Positions 28,068 through 37,739 of a stretch of 64,000 nucleotides of DNA are shown piece by piece. This DNA comes from Bog-473 sp963850095 (GTDB lineage: Bacteria; Actinomycetota; Acidimicrobiia; Acidimicrobiales; RAAP-2): positions 62,001 to 126,000 of the forward strand of contig CAWKJX010000008.1 of the NCBI GenBank assembly GCA_963850095.1. Reading direction: 5' to 3'. Position 1 is the stretch's first letter; every line of letters begins with the position of its first letter. Below the pieces are notes generated by a model. The model did not search any database and was not told the DNA's origin. It worked only from the letters and a program-made list of their open reading frames with translations. The position numbers and the translations under genes are program-made.

Positions 28068-29214
28068 ATGGACGTTGACGTTCTGATCGCCGATGCCTGC
28101 GACCGGGCGCAGAGCGACGACTTCGGCGGCGACACGTGGCGTGAGGGCCTCGAGGTCCTCGTCCACGCCTTGAACACCGAGGCGGCTCTCAACGAAATCG
28201 GTGTCGGCGCCATGACCGACCAGATCGTCGGCAACCTCGTCAACCGGCTGCAAATTGAGCGGTGCTACCACGCGCACCCCGAGATCGAAGATCAGGAGGT
28301 CGTGGCGCCGCTGTTCGGGCTGGGCCTGCCCCGGACCGGGTCCACCGCGCTGAGCTTCCTCCTGGCGCAAGATCCGGCGCGGCGGTCCCTGCGGGTGTGG
28401 GAGGCATCCCAACCGTGCCCGCCACCGGAGACGGCGACCGAGCACACCGATCCGCGCATTGCCGCCGCCCAGGCCGGCATCGACTTCACCAACGAGATGT
28501 TCACCGGCTTCGCCGGCATGTTGCCCACCGCGGCGGAAGGTCCCCAGGAGTGCCTGGTGCCGATGTGCTTCGAGTTCCGCTCGCTCATGTTCGAGGGCAT
28601 GTCGCTGATCCCCAGCTACACGGCCTGGCTGCTCGAGTGCGACATGGAACCGGCGTACCGGTACCACCGGCGCGTCCTGAAGCTCCTGCAGTGGCGCTGC
28701 CCGCCCGAGCGCTGGTGGCTCAAGACACCCGCGCACATGCTCTCCATCGACGCGCTGAACGAGGTGTACCCGGACGCTCGCTTCGTCATGACACATCGCG
28801 ACGTGGGCCAGGTGCTGCCGTCGGTCTGCGCGCTGTACCACACCCTGAGCTCGGTGCTCACCGAGCGCCCCGACCCGGTCGCCATCGGCGCCGGCAACCG
28901 CGACGTCTGGCGGACCGCGTTCGAGCGGCTCATCGACTTCCGCGACCGTGGCAACGAGCACCGCTTCGTCGACCTCTCCTTCCAAGCGGTGCAGCATGAC
29001 CCGATCGGGCAGGTCACTCAGCTGTACGAAGCACTGGGCGACGAGCTCAGCGACGAGGCCCGTCAACGCATGCGCCGACTGGTGGGACGAGGACTCGAAG
29101 GACCGCTCCGGGCCGAACAGGTACCTGCCCGAGACCTTCGGCCTCGACCCGAAGGCGATCGTCGAACAGTTCGCGTTCTACTACCGGCGCTTCGACGTGC
29201 CCGTCGGCTCATGA
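28068..29214 (+). CDS. sulfotransferase-family protein (frameshifted near C-terminus)
   Basis: About 381 aa. The PAPS-binding 5' loop is GLPRTGSTALSFLL near residue 88, and WWLKTPAHMLSIDAL with FVMTHRDVGQVLPS follows (the 3'-phosphate-binding region). This is the Sulfotransfer_3-type family found in actinobacteria, probably transferring sulfate to a hydroxylated lipid or sterol-like acceptor. The frame breaks near 29083: RQRMRRL continues as WDEDSKDRSGPNRYLPETFGLD one base away, then ends DVPVGS at 29214. The ATG at 28068 is 36 bases after the TetR stop. Confidence 0.84.
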
Positions 29215-29267
29215 GCAGGACATGACCTCTTACTCCCACCTGACGCCCCCACTGACTGGAGACCCCC

Positions 29268-30254
29268 ATGAGTACCATCTTCGTGACCGGCGGCACCGGC
29301 CTCACCGGGGCCAACGTCTGCCAGCAGTTGGCCCGGCGAGGTGACGCCGTCCGCGCCCTGGTCCGCCACCCCGACGAGGCGGCCGCGCTGGGCGACCTGG
29401 GCATCGAGCTGGTACAGGGCGACATCGCCGACGCCGACGACGTGTTGGGCGCGGCGAAGGGGTGCGAGGCCGCCATCCACACCGCGGCGCTGCTCGGCGG
29501 CGCCAGTCAGGACATGGCGGACTTCCACGCCGTCAACGTGGTCGGCACGACCAATGTCCTCGACGCCGGCCGGGCGCACGGCATGCGGCGCGTCGTGGCG
29601 CTCAGCACCAGCACGTTCTTCGACCTCAGGCATCCCGGCCCCCGGGAAGAGGCCCCTGTCCTGGCCCATCCACCCGACGACCCCTACACCGTCACCAAGC
29701 TGGCCGCGTTCCGCCAGGCGCACGAGCGGGCGGCCGCGGGTGACGACGTCCTGACCTGCCACCCCGGCGCCATCTACGGCCCCAGTCCGGTGAGCCGGCG
29801 CGCCCTGCACCCGACGAGCTTCAACGCGGTGCTCCTCGGGGCCATCCGCGGCCGGATCCCCATGTTCCTCGACTTCCCGGTCACCTGGGTGGCGGCGGCC
29901 GACGTGGCGGGGGGCTCCATCGCCGCGCTCGACCGCGGCGTGGCCGGCGAGCGCTACTGGCTGGTGGGCCGCCCCGAGGACGAGATCAGCACGGCCGCCG
30001 GCTGCAACCGAGCCTGCGCCATCGCGGGCGTGGAGCATCGCGTCGAGGACGTCGACTACCGCTCCGATCCCGAAGCGCTGACCGCCGCCTTCGGCCCGAC
30101 CCTGATGGCGATCGCCGAGGCGGCCGCCAACACCGTGCGCATGCCGCGTTCGGCGGCGAACCTCACGGCGGAGCGGTTGGGGTACGACCCGATGAGCCTC
30201 GACGAGGGCCTGGGGCTCCTCGTCGAGTGGCTGCGCGAAATCGGCAAGATCTGA
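29268..30254 (+). CDS. NAD-dependent epimerase/dehydratase family protein
   Basis: 328 aa extended-SDR protein. The Rossmann motif TGGTGLTGANV is at residue 8, DIAD follows the second strand, and the active-site lysine region is DPYTVTKLAAFRQ (a Y-x-x-x-K). Likely a 3-beta-hydroxysteroid- or dihydroflavonol-reductase-like enzyme, though the substrate is not determined. ATG 29268 follows GGAGACCCCC. It is in the same run as the sulfotransferase and the DUF1214-like gene (13-base gap). Confidence 0.86.
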   Translation: MSTIFVTGGTGLTGANVCQQLARRGDAVRALVRHPDEAAALGDLGIELVQGDIADADDVLGAAKGCEAAIHTAALLGGASQDMADFHAVNVVGTTNVLDAGRAHGMRRVVALSTSTFFDLRHPGPREEAPVLAHPPDDPYTVTKLAAFRQAHERAAAGDDVLTCHPGAIYGPSPVSRRALHPTSFNAVLLGAIRGRIPMFLDFPVTWVAAADVAGGSIAALDRGVAGERYWLVGRPEDEISTAAGCNRACAIAGVEHRVEDVDYRSDPEALTAAFGPTLMAIAEAAANTVRMPRSAANLTAERLGYDPMSLDEGLGLLVEWLREIGKI

Positions 30255-30267
30255 GGAGGAGAGACCA

Positions 30268-31365
30268 ATGGACGACGTGACCCAGAAGGTCGTGGACGGC
30301 ACCGCCTGGCGGGAGTTCTGCGACCTCCTCGCCGATGCCGGCGAAGCCATTCTGGCCGAGGGCAACCCCTCCGACCCGCTCGACCGCGCCGAGGGGTTCC
30401 GCATGCTCACCCGCCTGCTGCGCGGCGCCTTGGAGAGCAGGCTCGAGTACGGGCGCGCCTCCCAGGCCGAACTGGTCTGCGTCTGCCACGAGACCATCAA
30501 AATCGTGGCGGAGAACCCGGACAACCACTATCTCGGCGCCTCGCTGGACGGGAAGTACGACTACCGGATTTGGGGGACCCGGGGCGAGGCGAAGTGGATC
30601 AGCTTCAATCTGTTCTCCGGACCGGGATTCGGGGGCGGCGGCCCGGGCACCGGGGCCACGCTGCACGAGGAGCAGATGCACATCGAACCCGACGGCACCT
30701 TCGAGGTGATCATCTCCCAGCAGGAGCACCCCGGGAACTGGCTCCGCTCCGAGGCGGACACCCGGAGCATCGCCATCCGCCAGACCTTCCTCGACAAGCG
30801 TCACCAACGCCACGCGGACATGCACATCGAGCGCCTGGAGGACGCCGGCGGGCCACCGGCACCCCTGACCGCGGAGGAGCTGTACCTGTCCCTGCTCTAC
30901 GCCGGCCACTACGCCAAGGGTGTGGCCCGGATAGGCGCCCAGTGGGCCACCCGTCAGGCCCAGTGGCCCAACGAGTTCACCGACGAGGCGCAGCTGCCCG
31001 AGACGTCCAACTTCAAGGATCCGCAGATCACCTGGCACCAGGCCTACTTCGAGCTCGAAGAGGACGAGGCGCTGCTGGTCGAGTTCACCCCGCCCGAGTG
31101 CGAGTACTGGATGATCGCGCTGCACAACCACTGGATGGAGACGTTGGACTACGTCCACCACCAGTCGACGCTCAACTGCCATTCGGCCCACCTCGAACCC
31201 GACGGGAGCGTCCGCTTCGTCCTGGCGCGCCGTGATCCGGGCGTCCCCAACTGGCTCGACACCGCCGGCCACCGACGCGGCACGGTCGGCGTGCGCTGGG
31301 TCGGACCTGACGTCGTCGACGTGCTCCCCTCGACCCGGGTGGTCACCCTTGCCTCGCTCGCCTGA
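30268..31365 (+). CDS. DUF1214-like domain protein
   Basis: 365 aa soluble protein, no signal peptide or membrane segment. The C-terminal third has the DUF1214 pattern: EYWMIALHNHWMETLDYVHH, then RFVLARRDPGVPNWLDTAGH and GTVGVRW. The N-terminal part contains NPDNHYLGASLDGKYDYRIWGTRGEAKWISFN. No catalytic function is established for this family. Proteins of this type recur beside sulfotransferases and SDRs in actinobacteria, so a role in the same lipid or steroid pathway is a reasonable guess. ATG 30268 follows GGAGGAGAGACC. Confidence 0.75.
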   Translation: MDDVTQKVVDGTAWREFCDLLADAGEAILAEGNPSDPLDRAEGFRMLTRLLRGALESRLEYGRASQAELVCVCHETIKIVAENPDNHYLGASLDGKYDYRIWGTRGEAKWISFNLFSGPGFGGGGPGTGATLHEEQMHIEPDGTFEVIISQQEHPGNWLRSEADTRSIAIRQTFLDKRHQRHADMHIERLEDAGGPPAPLTAEELYLSLLYAGHYAKGVARIGAQWATRQAQWPNEFTDEAQLPETSNFKDPQITWHQAYFELEEDEALLVEFTPPECEYWMIALHNHWMETLDYVHHQSTLNCHSAHLEPDGSVRFVLARRDPGVPNWLDTAGHRRGTVGVRWVGPDVVDVLPSTRVVTLASLA

Positions 31366-31427
31366 GCGCCGCACCGCGTCGGCACCCGTGAGGCCCGCAC
31401 CGGAGAGGCGACAGGTAGGTTACGGCC

Positions 31428-32234
31428 ATGGTCCTCGACGCCGACGCAGCGCGGCTCGACGGGAAGGTGGCGGTCGTCACCGGCGGCGGCGCCGGCATCG
31501 GCCGGGGCATCGCCAACGGCCTGCACGCCTTCGGCGCCGACGTGGCCATTTGGGAGCGTGACCCCGACAGCAGTGCGGCGGCCGCGGCCGAGGTCGAGGG
31601 TCTCTCGGTGCCCACCGACGTGCGCGACGGTGGTCAGGTGGATGCGGCGCTGGCCGCCACCATCGGGCACTTCGGCACAGTGGACATCCTGGTCAACAAC
31701 GCCGGCGGCGTGTTCGTGGCGCCGTTCCTCGAAACGAGCGAGAACGGCTTCGACGCCCTCTACCGGGCCAACCTCAAGCACGTCCTGCTCTGCACCAAGG
31801 CGGTGGCCGGGCACATGGTCGAGGCCGGCCACGGTGGCGCGGTCGTCAACATCACCTCCATCGAGGGCGTGCGGGCGGCGCCGCTCTACGCCGCCTACGC
31901 GGCCGCCAAGGCCGGGGTCATCAACCTCACCAAGACCCTGGCGCTGGAGCTGGCGCCCCACGACATCCGGGTCAACGCCATCGCTCCCGACATCACAATC
32001 ACCGAGAGCCTGTTGGCCCTGACTCCGTCGGGCGCCGGCGAACGCATCGGTCTGACCGTCCCCATGGGACGGCCCGGGAACGTGGACGAGTGCGCCGGCG
32101 CCGCCGTCTTCCTGGCCTCACGGCTCTCCAGCTACGTCACCGGCCACACACTGCACGTGGACGGCGGCACGGCGGCGTCGATGGGCTGGTACCACCACCC
32201 CGACGACGGCCACTACGTCTACGGGCCGTCGTGA
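31428..32234 (+). CDS. SDR-family oxidoreductase
   Basis: 268 aa complete short-chain dehydrogenase: TGGGAGIGRG, DILVNNAGG, the serine in ITSIEGV, YAAYAAAK, and VDGGTAASMGWYHHPDDGHYVYG at the C-terminus. No Shine-Dalgarno. TAGGTT at 31416-31421 lies six bases before ATG 31428, as in a leaderless promoter, so it may have its own transcript despite following the DUF1214-like gene. Confidence 0.9.
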   Translation: MVLDADAARLDGKVAVVTGGGAGIGRGIANGLHAFGADVAIWERDPDSSAAAAAEVEGLSVPTDVRDGGQVDAALAATIGHFGTVDILVNNAGGVFVAPFLETSENGFDALYRANLKHVLLCTKAVAGHMVEAGHGGAVVNITSIEGVRAAPLYAAYAAAKAGVINLTKTLALELAPHDIRVNAIAPDITITESLLALTPSGAGERIGLTVPMGRPGNVDECAGAAVFLASRLSSYVTGHTLHVDGGTAASMGWYHHPDDGHYVYGPS

Positions 32235-32331
32235 CGCGCCGAGCCTGACGGCGCCGCTCCGTCACAGCGGGGTGGCGCGGTGGCGCCGTCCATCCACGGA
32301 TCCGAAAGAAGAGCCGGAACCCCGTCACCCG

Positions 32332-33504
32332 TCACCCCGGGATGCCGAAAGGGGCCCTTCGGGTCAGGAGCTCGGCGCCGGCTGCGGCCACGAGCACCGT
32401 GGCCCGCTCGAGGCAGCCTCCGGTCCCCTCGGCGCTGACCCACGACTGGAGGCACAGGACAGCGCCTTCCTCCACGGTCGCCGACGCGCCGCGCCCGAGG
32501 CCGATCACGGGCGGCTCCACGCCGAGGCCGAGACCGTGAGCCAGGACCACCGGAGGCAGGGGCTCCCCCGCCTGCTCCCAGGCCCGGCAGAGGTCGGCCC
32601 CCGTCGCGCCCGGACGGCAGGCGCCGAGGAGGGCGTCGAGGCCACGCCGGCAACGCTCGGCCAGCCGGCCGGCACCGGGGGGTGGCGTGGCACCGGCCAG
32701 CACGGTCGTGCCCACATCAGCCTCGTAGCCGGCGTAGAGGACGCCCGGGGACAGGACGACCAGCTCGCCGTCGCCGAGGGCCCGCTCCCGCGCCAGGAAG
32801 CGGAAGTCGACGGCCCCGCGAGCCGGGGTGGCGAAGACGACGCTCTCGCTGGGCGGGGCGGGCACGCCCAGGTTCCCGATGCACGCGTAATACGCAGCCA
32901 GGAGCTCGCGCTCGCTCACCCCGGGCTCGACCCGCTGGCGCAGGTCCTGCAGCGCGGCCTCGGCCAGGGCGCCAGCCGTCCGCAGGCAGGCCAGCTCGTC
33001 GACCGTCTTGGTGCGACGCGCTCCCCAGAGCGCCGGCTCGGCGTCGCCGAGCTCGGCCGCCGGGGCGATCTGGCGGAGGTGCTGGGCGAACATGGGGGTC
33101 AGGCCGTCGGTGCCCACGCGACCGGCATCGGCCAGGCCGGGGATCGCCTTCAGCGCGGCGAGCAGGTGGGCCGGGTTCCAGGTGAGCGGGTAGAGGTCCT
33201 CGTGGTCGATCTCGGGGGGCACGCCCTCGTCCCATACCGACAGGAGGTGGACCCGCTGCGTCCCGAGGACCACCACGGCGGCCGGCCCGAAGGGCGCGCT
33301 CCCGGCCCGCCAGAGTTGCCGCGCTCCCGACGCGTAGCGCACGTTGGCGGGGCGGCCGAGCACCAGCGCGTCGAGCCGCTCGGCCGCCATGGCCTCGAGG
33401 AGGCGCTGGCGCCGTTGGCGACGGAGGCGCTCGAAATCGGCCCGGGCCGAGTCCTCGAGCGCCATGGTCCCGACGATCGCCTCGCGGTCTCGGGCGGGCG
33501 TCAC
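32332..33504 (-). CDS. M24-family (Xaa-Pro peptidase/creatinase fold) protein with degenerate metal site
   Basis: 390 aa protein of the pita-bread fold: an N-terminal creatinase-like domain (RLDALVLGRPANVRYASGARQLW) and a C-terminal M24 domain. Of the five metal ligands, the first Asp is Ser (VVLSPGVLY where VDAG is usual). The second Asp is kept (EADVGTT) and the His is kept (LAHGLGLGVEPP). The first Glu is Gln (CLQSW), and the last Glu is kept (CLERATVLV). It is therefore probably not a dimetal peptidase. GTG 33504 overlaps the stop of the active paralogue upstream (GTGA). The two may form a heterodimer, an inference only. Confidence 0.82.
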   Translation of the reverse strand: MTPARDREAIVGTMALEDSARADFERLRRQRRQRLLEAMAAERLDALVLGRPANVRYASGARQLWRAGSAPFGPAAVVVLGTQRVHLLSVWDEGVPPEIDHEDLYPLTWNPAHLLAALKAIPGLADAGRVGTDGLTPMFAQHLRQIAPAAELGDAEPALWGARRTKTVDELACLRTAGALAEAALQDLRQRVEPGVSERELLAAYYACIGNLGVPAPPSESVVFATPARGAVDFRFLARERALGDGELVVLSPGVLYAGYEADVGTTVLAGATPPPGAGRLAERCRRGLDALLGACRPGATGADLCRAWEQAGEPLPPVVLAHGLGLGVEPPVIGLGRGASATVEEGAVLCLQSWVSAEGTGGCLERATVLVAAAGAELLTRRAPFGIPG

Positions 33505-34733
33505 GGCTCCAGGCCGAAGGGGTCGTAGGTCGAGCCGCTGAGGGGCTCCCAGCCCGTGTCGGTGACGGCCACGATGTCCTCGGCCCGGTAGCCGGCGGCT
33601 CCGTCCTCCCAGATCACCGGCTCGAACACCAGCACCATGCCCGGCGCCATGACCTGCGACTCGTCGAACTCGGGCCCCAGGTCGGTACCGACCAGGGGCA
33701 TTTCGGCGCTGTCGGTGCCCACGCCGTGCGCCAGGTAGAAGTGCTCGATCCACGGGCGGACGCCGTCGTTGGCCTCGGTCGCGGCCCGGCCGAGCGCGGC
33801 GGCGCTCACGCCGGGCGCGAGCACGCTCAAGGCGGCGTCCACCACGTGGCGCCAACGGCGGAACTGCTCGTGCTGGCGCGGGCTGGGGACGTCGCCTGCG
33901 CTGGTGACCCAGGTGCGCCCGTAGTCCGATGCGTACCCCTGCCACGAAATGCCGGCGTCGACCCACACGACGTCTCCCTCCCGCAAAATGCGGTCGGTGG
34001 TCGCCGTGGGATAGGCCAGGTCGCCGTGGGAGGTCCACGGGCCCTGCTCCTTCCAGGCCGGCATGACCTGCCAAATAGGGTCGATGCTGCCCGCCGAGGC
34101 GCCGAGCTCGAAGGCACGGCGCAGGAAGCGAGCGCTCAGATCGCTCTGGCGGACACCCGGTCGCAACGCCTCGCGTGCCTCGACCATGGCCAGTTCGGAA
34201 ATGCGCTGCGCCGTGCGGATGCAGGCCAGCTCGTCCGGCGTCTTGCGCAGCTTGGCCGGGGCCAGCGCGGCACGCCCGTCCTGCCAGTCGTACGTGCCCA
34301 GGCCGCGCAGCATGGGGTGGGTCTGGTGGTCGACGGCCAGGCGCGAACCGGCGGGGAAATGATCGGACAGCGCCGCGACCACGTCGTCGACGCTCTCGTC
34401 GAGGTCGGGGAAGAGCGGCCCGTGGACGTGGTCGGACGGCCACTCGGGCGGGAGCCCGTCGCGGGCCGCGGTGTACACGTGCGGGGCGCGCTCTCCCTGG
34501 GCCACGACCACCACGGGGCGGAAGATGGAGGCGCGGCCGCTGTCGTCGCCCGGCACCGCCACGCCGGCGGCGTAAGCGACCGCACTCGAGCTCAGCAGCA
34601 CGAGGCCGTCGAGGCCCTGGCGGGTCAGCTCTTCCTGCAGCCGGCGGAAGCGCTCGGCCCGCATGCGCGCCAGGTCGGGGCTGGCCGGAATCGCCCGCCC
34701 GTCAACCGTGGCACCCAAGGGTTGCTCCTCCAT
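33501..34733 (-). CDS. M24-family metallopeptidase (Xaa-Pro aminopeptidase-like)
   Basis: 410 aa. All five metal ligands are in place: VDAGISWQGYASDYGRTW (two Asp), YLAHGVGTDSAEMP (His), VFEPVIWED (Glu), and RAEDIVAVTDTG (Glu). It should hydrolyse an N-terminal bond, often before or after proline, or a related small amide. ATG 34733 (MEEQPLG) is chosen; an upstream GTG/ATG at 34769 adds 12 residues without family similarity. It is coupled to the degenerate paralogue and divergent from the P450. Confidence 0.87.
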   Translation of the reverse strand: MEEQPLGATVDGRAIPASPDLARMRAERFRRLQEELTRQGLDGLVLLSSSAVAYAAGVAVPGDDSGRASIFRPVVVVAQGERAPHVYTAARDGLPPEWPSDHVHGPLFPDLDESVDDVVAALSDHFPAGSRLAVDHQTHPMLRGLGTYDWQDGRAALAPAKLRKTPDELACIRTAQRISELAMVEAREALRPGVRQSDLSARFLRRAFELGASAGSIDPIWQVMPAWKEQGPWTSHGDLAYPTATTDRILREGDVVWVDAGISWQGYASDYGRTWVTSAGDVPSPRQHEQFRRWRHVVDAALSVLAPGVSAAALGRAATEANDGVRPWIEHFYLAHGVGTDSAEMPLVGTDLGPEFDESQVMAPGMVLVFEPVIWEDGAAGYRAEDIVAVTDTGWEPLSGSTYDPFGLEP

Positions 34734-34828
34734 CGCTGGCACCCTCGCCAAGAACAGCCCGGCTGTCAAGCCGCACGCGGCGGGCGTGATCGTTGACGAG
34801 TCCGGCCGGGCGGGCGAGGATCAGGGTC

Positions 34829-36070
34829 ATGCGAGCCGAAGCCGATTTCGATTATCACTCCGTCGAGTGGCTGGCGGAGCGCTACCGGCACAACGAAGAG
34901 CTCCGCCGCCAGTCCCCGGTGGTCTGGAACCGGACCTACGGGTTCTGGTATGTGACGGGCTACGACGAGGTGGCCGAGGTCGCACGCGACAGCGAGACCT
35001 TCACGCCGCGCTACGAGGAACGGGGCCCCGACGGCATGAGCTACGTCGGGATCATGGGCGTGCCCCGTGACGAGGGACTGCCACCGGTCGGGATCGCCGA
35101 GGCCGAGGCGGGCCGCCACGTCGCCCTGCGCCGCGCCATCAATCCCTTCATGCTGCCCGCGGCCGTCGACCGGGACCGCCCGTTCCTCGAGCAGGCCGCC
35201 ACCTGGTGCCTGGACCAGAAGATCGCGGAGGGGCGGATGGACATGGTCCTCGACTACACCAATCCGGTGCCGGCGATCTGGACGATGAAGCTGATGGGAC
35301 TCCCGCTCACGACCTGGCGGCACTGGGCGGAGTACTTCCATGCGGCGACGGCCTACGGCCAGCAGATGCCGCAACGCCAAGCGGCCATTGCCCGCACGCC
35401 GGAAATGGTGGCCGAGGTGAAGGAGGTGATCGTGGAGCGCCGTCGCCAACCCGGCGACGACCTCGTCTCGCGACTGGTCACCATGGAGATAGAGGACCGA
35501 CCCATGACCGACGACGAGCTGGTCGCCGTCATGTGGAACCTCATCGGCGGCGGCGTCGATACGACCACATCGCTCACGTCGCTGGCGCTCGTGCACCTGT
35601 CCGGCCAACCGCAGCTCCGCCACCGTCTGGCCCAGGATCCGGGCCTCCTCGCCGGCGCGTGCGAGGAGTACCTGCGCTGGACCTCCGTGAACGAGACGCT
35701 CAGCCGCACCTGCACCAGCGACACCGAGCTGGGCGGCCAGCTGATCCGGCGCGGGGAGTTCGTGGTGATGAGCTGGCTGGGCGCCGACTACGACCCGGCG
35801 ATGTTCCCCGAGCCGGACTCGGTCGACGTGGACCGCTCACCCAACCCGCACCTCGCCTTCGGCATCGGCTCGCACCGCTGCATCGGTCTCCACGTGGCCC
35901 GGTCCTTGTTCGAGGTCCTGATGCGCGAAGTGCTGACCCGCGTTCCCGACTACGTCGTCGACCACAAGGGCACCAAGTACTACCAGGGCAATCCCAAGCT
36001 GCACGGGGTGGTCACCATGCCGGTGACGTTCACACCCGGTCAGCCCCGTGGGGTCGACCGCCCCTTCTGA
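34829..36070 (+). CDS. cytochrome P450
   Basis: 413 aa soluble bacterial P450. The I-helix motif is GGGVDTTTS, the ExxR motif is in EEYLRW, and the haem loop is FGIGSHRCIG with the thiolate Cys at about 351. It needs a ferredoxin and reductase, and none is adjacent. Sequence features such as VWNRTYGFWYVTGYDEVAEVARD resemble the CYP families that oxidise terpenoids or steroids in actinobacteria. The substrate is not predictable. ATG 34829 follows GAGGATCAGGG. Confidence 0.9.
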   Translation: MRAEADFDYHSVEWLAERYRHNEELRRQSPVVWNRTYGFWYVTGYDEVAEVARDSETFTPRYEERGPDGMSYVGIMGVPRDEGLPPVGIAEAEAGRHVALRRAINPFMLPAAVDRDRPFLEQAATWCLDQKIAEGRMDMVLDYTNPVPAIWTMKLMGLPLTTWRHWAEYFHAATAYGQQMPQRQAAIARTPEMVAEVKEVIVERRRQPGDDLVSRLVTMEIEDRPMTDDELVAVMWNLIGGGVDTTTSLTSLALVHLSGQPQLRHRLAQDPGLLAGACEEYLRWTSVNETLSRTCTSDTELGGQLIRRGEFVVMSWLGADYDPAMFPEPDSVDVDRSPNPHLAFGIGSHRCIGLHVARSLFEVLMREVLTRVPDYVVDHKGTKYYQGNPKLHGVVTMPVTFTPGQPRGVDRPF

Positions 36071-36156
36071 CTGCGGGCCGGGACGGCGGCCCCCGACGGG
36101 TGCCGGGGCCCGGGCCCCATGACCGCGAGCTGACGCGGGTCACCCGACCCTCGGAG

Positions 36157-37081
36157 CTAGGCCTGGCGGTAGTAATGGTCCTCTTCGAGGTCCTCGAGCA
36201 GACTCGGTCCCGGTCGGCTCCCACGCCAGCAGTTCGCGGGTGACGACGGCGGTGGCGGGGCTGTCCAGCGCCACGAAGTGGCCCAGAGGTGCGAAGTGCT
36301 CGAGTGCGTCCGCGGGCGCCACCGACGCTGTCGGGAGGCCGAGGTGACGTCCCATGGCCTGGGCGATGTCGCGGAAGGGGACGCCTTCGTCGCCGACCGC
36401 GTGCAGGACGGAGCCTGCCGGTGCCGCCTCGACGGCCAGGCGGGCCAGGCAGGCGGCGTCGGAGCGGTGCACGGCCGGCCAGCGGTTGGTGCCCTCCCCC
36501 ACGTAGCCGGCCACGCCCCGCTGGCGGGCGATGCCGACGAACGTGGCGATGAAGCCATTGTCGCCGTCGCCGTGCACCGTCGGCGGGAGGCGCAAGACCG
36601 ACGAGCGGACGCCGATGCCCCGTAGCGAGAGCGTGAAGAGAGCGGTGGCCGCTCGCAGCCCCGCGGGGTTTGCCCGGACTTCGGCGCCCGGCACCAGCCC
36701 GTCGTCCTCGGTGGCCACGCGGCCGACCGACAGCCCGAGAAGGCCCGACGCCAGCACCAGCGGCCGATCGGAGCCGGCCAGGGCCGCACCCATGGCCTCG
36801 ACGGCCCGCCGATCGGCCGCCGCCGCGGCGGCGAAGTTGCCGCCGAAGGCCACCTCGTGCTGGAACGCCAGGTGGATGACGCCGTCGGCGTCGTTGGCCG
36901 CCTTGGCCAGGCCGTCAGGGTCGTCGACGTCGCCTCGCTGCACCATCGCACCCGCCTCTTCCAGCCGCGCCGCGGAGGCCTCGGAGCGGGCCAGGCCGAC
37001 GACCTCGTGGCCGGCCCCGAGCAGCTCGGGCACGACGGCCGATCCGATCCAGCCCGATGCGCCGGTGACAAAGATCCTCAT
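36157..37081 (-). CDS. NAD-dependent epimerase/reductase, atypical SDR (frameshifted at C-terminus)
   Basis: About 308 aa. The Rossmann motif TGASGWIGSAV is at residue 6, DVDDPDGL follows, and PTVHGDGDNGF and VHRSDAACLARLAVE match the SDR_a5-like reductases. The last 17 residues are read after a one-base shift near 36207, giving SLLEDLEEDHYYRQA, the family's usual end. Without it the frame runs on aberrantly. ATG 37081. It shares a divergent, doubly repeated operator with the TetR gene and is its likely target. Confidence 0.83.
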
Positions 37082-37104
37082 TTGACGAAACCTCCCAGAG
37101 ACGG

Positions 37105-37149
37105 TGATGTCAGTAACTGCCATCACCCTAAACCTGATGTCAGTCACTG
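37105..37149. promoter_or_regulatory. tandem palindromic operator between epimerase and TetR genes
   Basis: TGATGTCAGTAACTG (37105-37119) and TGATGTCAGTCACTG (37135-37149) differ at one base and each contains the palindrome CAGTNACTG. The centres are 30 bases apart. The second copy lies just upstream of TAGGAT (37157-37162), a -10 box seven bases before the TetR ATG. Confidence 0.65.
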
Positions 37150-37169
37150 TCAACACTAGGATCGCGACC

Positions 37170-37739
37170 ATGGGTCGATGGGAGCCGGACAGCCGGGGGC
37201 GGCTGCAGGAAGCCGCACTGGCCCTGTATTCCGAGCGGGGGTTCGACCAGACCACCGCAGCCCAGATTGCCGAACGAGCCGGGGTGAGCGAGCGCACCTT
37301 CTTCCGGCACTTCGCCGACAAGCGAGAGGTGCTCTTCGGCGGCTCCGCCCTCCTCGGGGAACGGATCGTGGCCGGCGTGGCCGGCGCACCGGCGGACGAC
37401 GGCCCGTTCACCGCCGTCTCGCGGGGCCTCGATGCCGCGGCCGCCATGCTCGGCGAGTTCCGCCGCGACCTCTCGCGCCAGCGCCAGGGCGTGATCGCCA
37501 CCAACCCCGAACTACGCGAGCGCGAGCTGGCCAAGCTGGCGGACTACGCCGAGGCGGTGGCGGCGGCACTGCGGCAGCGGGGCGTGAGCGAACCCCAGGC
37601 GTCCTTGGCGGCCGATGCCGGCATGACCGTCCTCCGCGTGGCCGTGGAACGGTGGGCCGGCACAGATGACGGCCGCGACCTCACCGCCATCATGCGCGAC
37701 TCCATCGCCGAGCTGCGGGCGTTGACGGCGGGCGGCTGA
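37170..37739 (+). CDS. TetR-family transcriptional regulator
   Basis: 189 aa. The HTH at residues 10-55 reads ALYSERGFDQTTAAQIAERAGVSERTFFRHFADKREVLF in continuous frame. ATG 37170 is used because longer versions would begin inside the operator. No Shine-Dalgarno, but a -10 seven bases upstream, so a leaderless transcript is likely. It probably represses itself and the epimerase gene through the repeated CAGTNACTG sites. Confidence 0.88.
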   Translation: MGRWEPDSRGRLQEAALALYSERGFDQTTAAQIAERAGVSERTFFRHFADKREVLFGGSALLGERIVAGVAGAPADDGPFTAVSRGLDAAAAMLGEFRRDLSRQRQGVIATNPELRERELAKLADYAEAVAAALRQRGVSEPQASLAADAGMTVLRVAVERWAGTDDGRDLTAIMRDSIAELRALTAGG

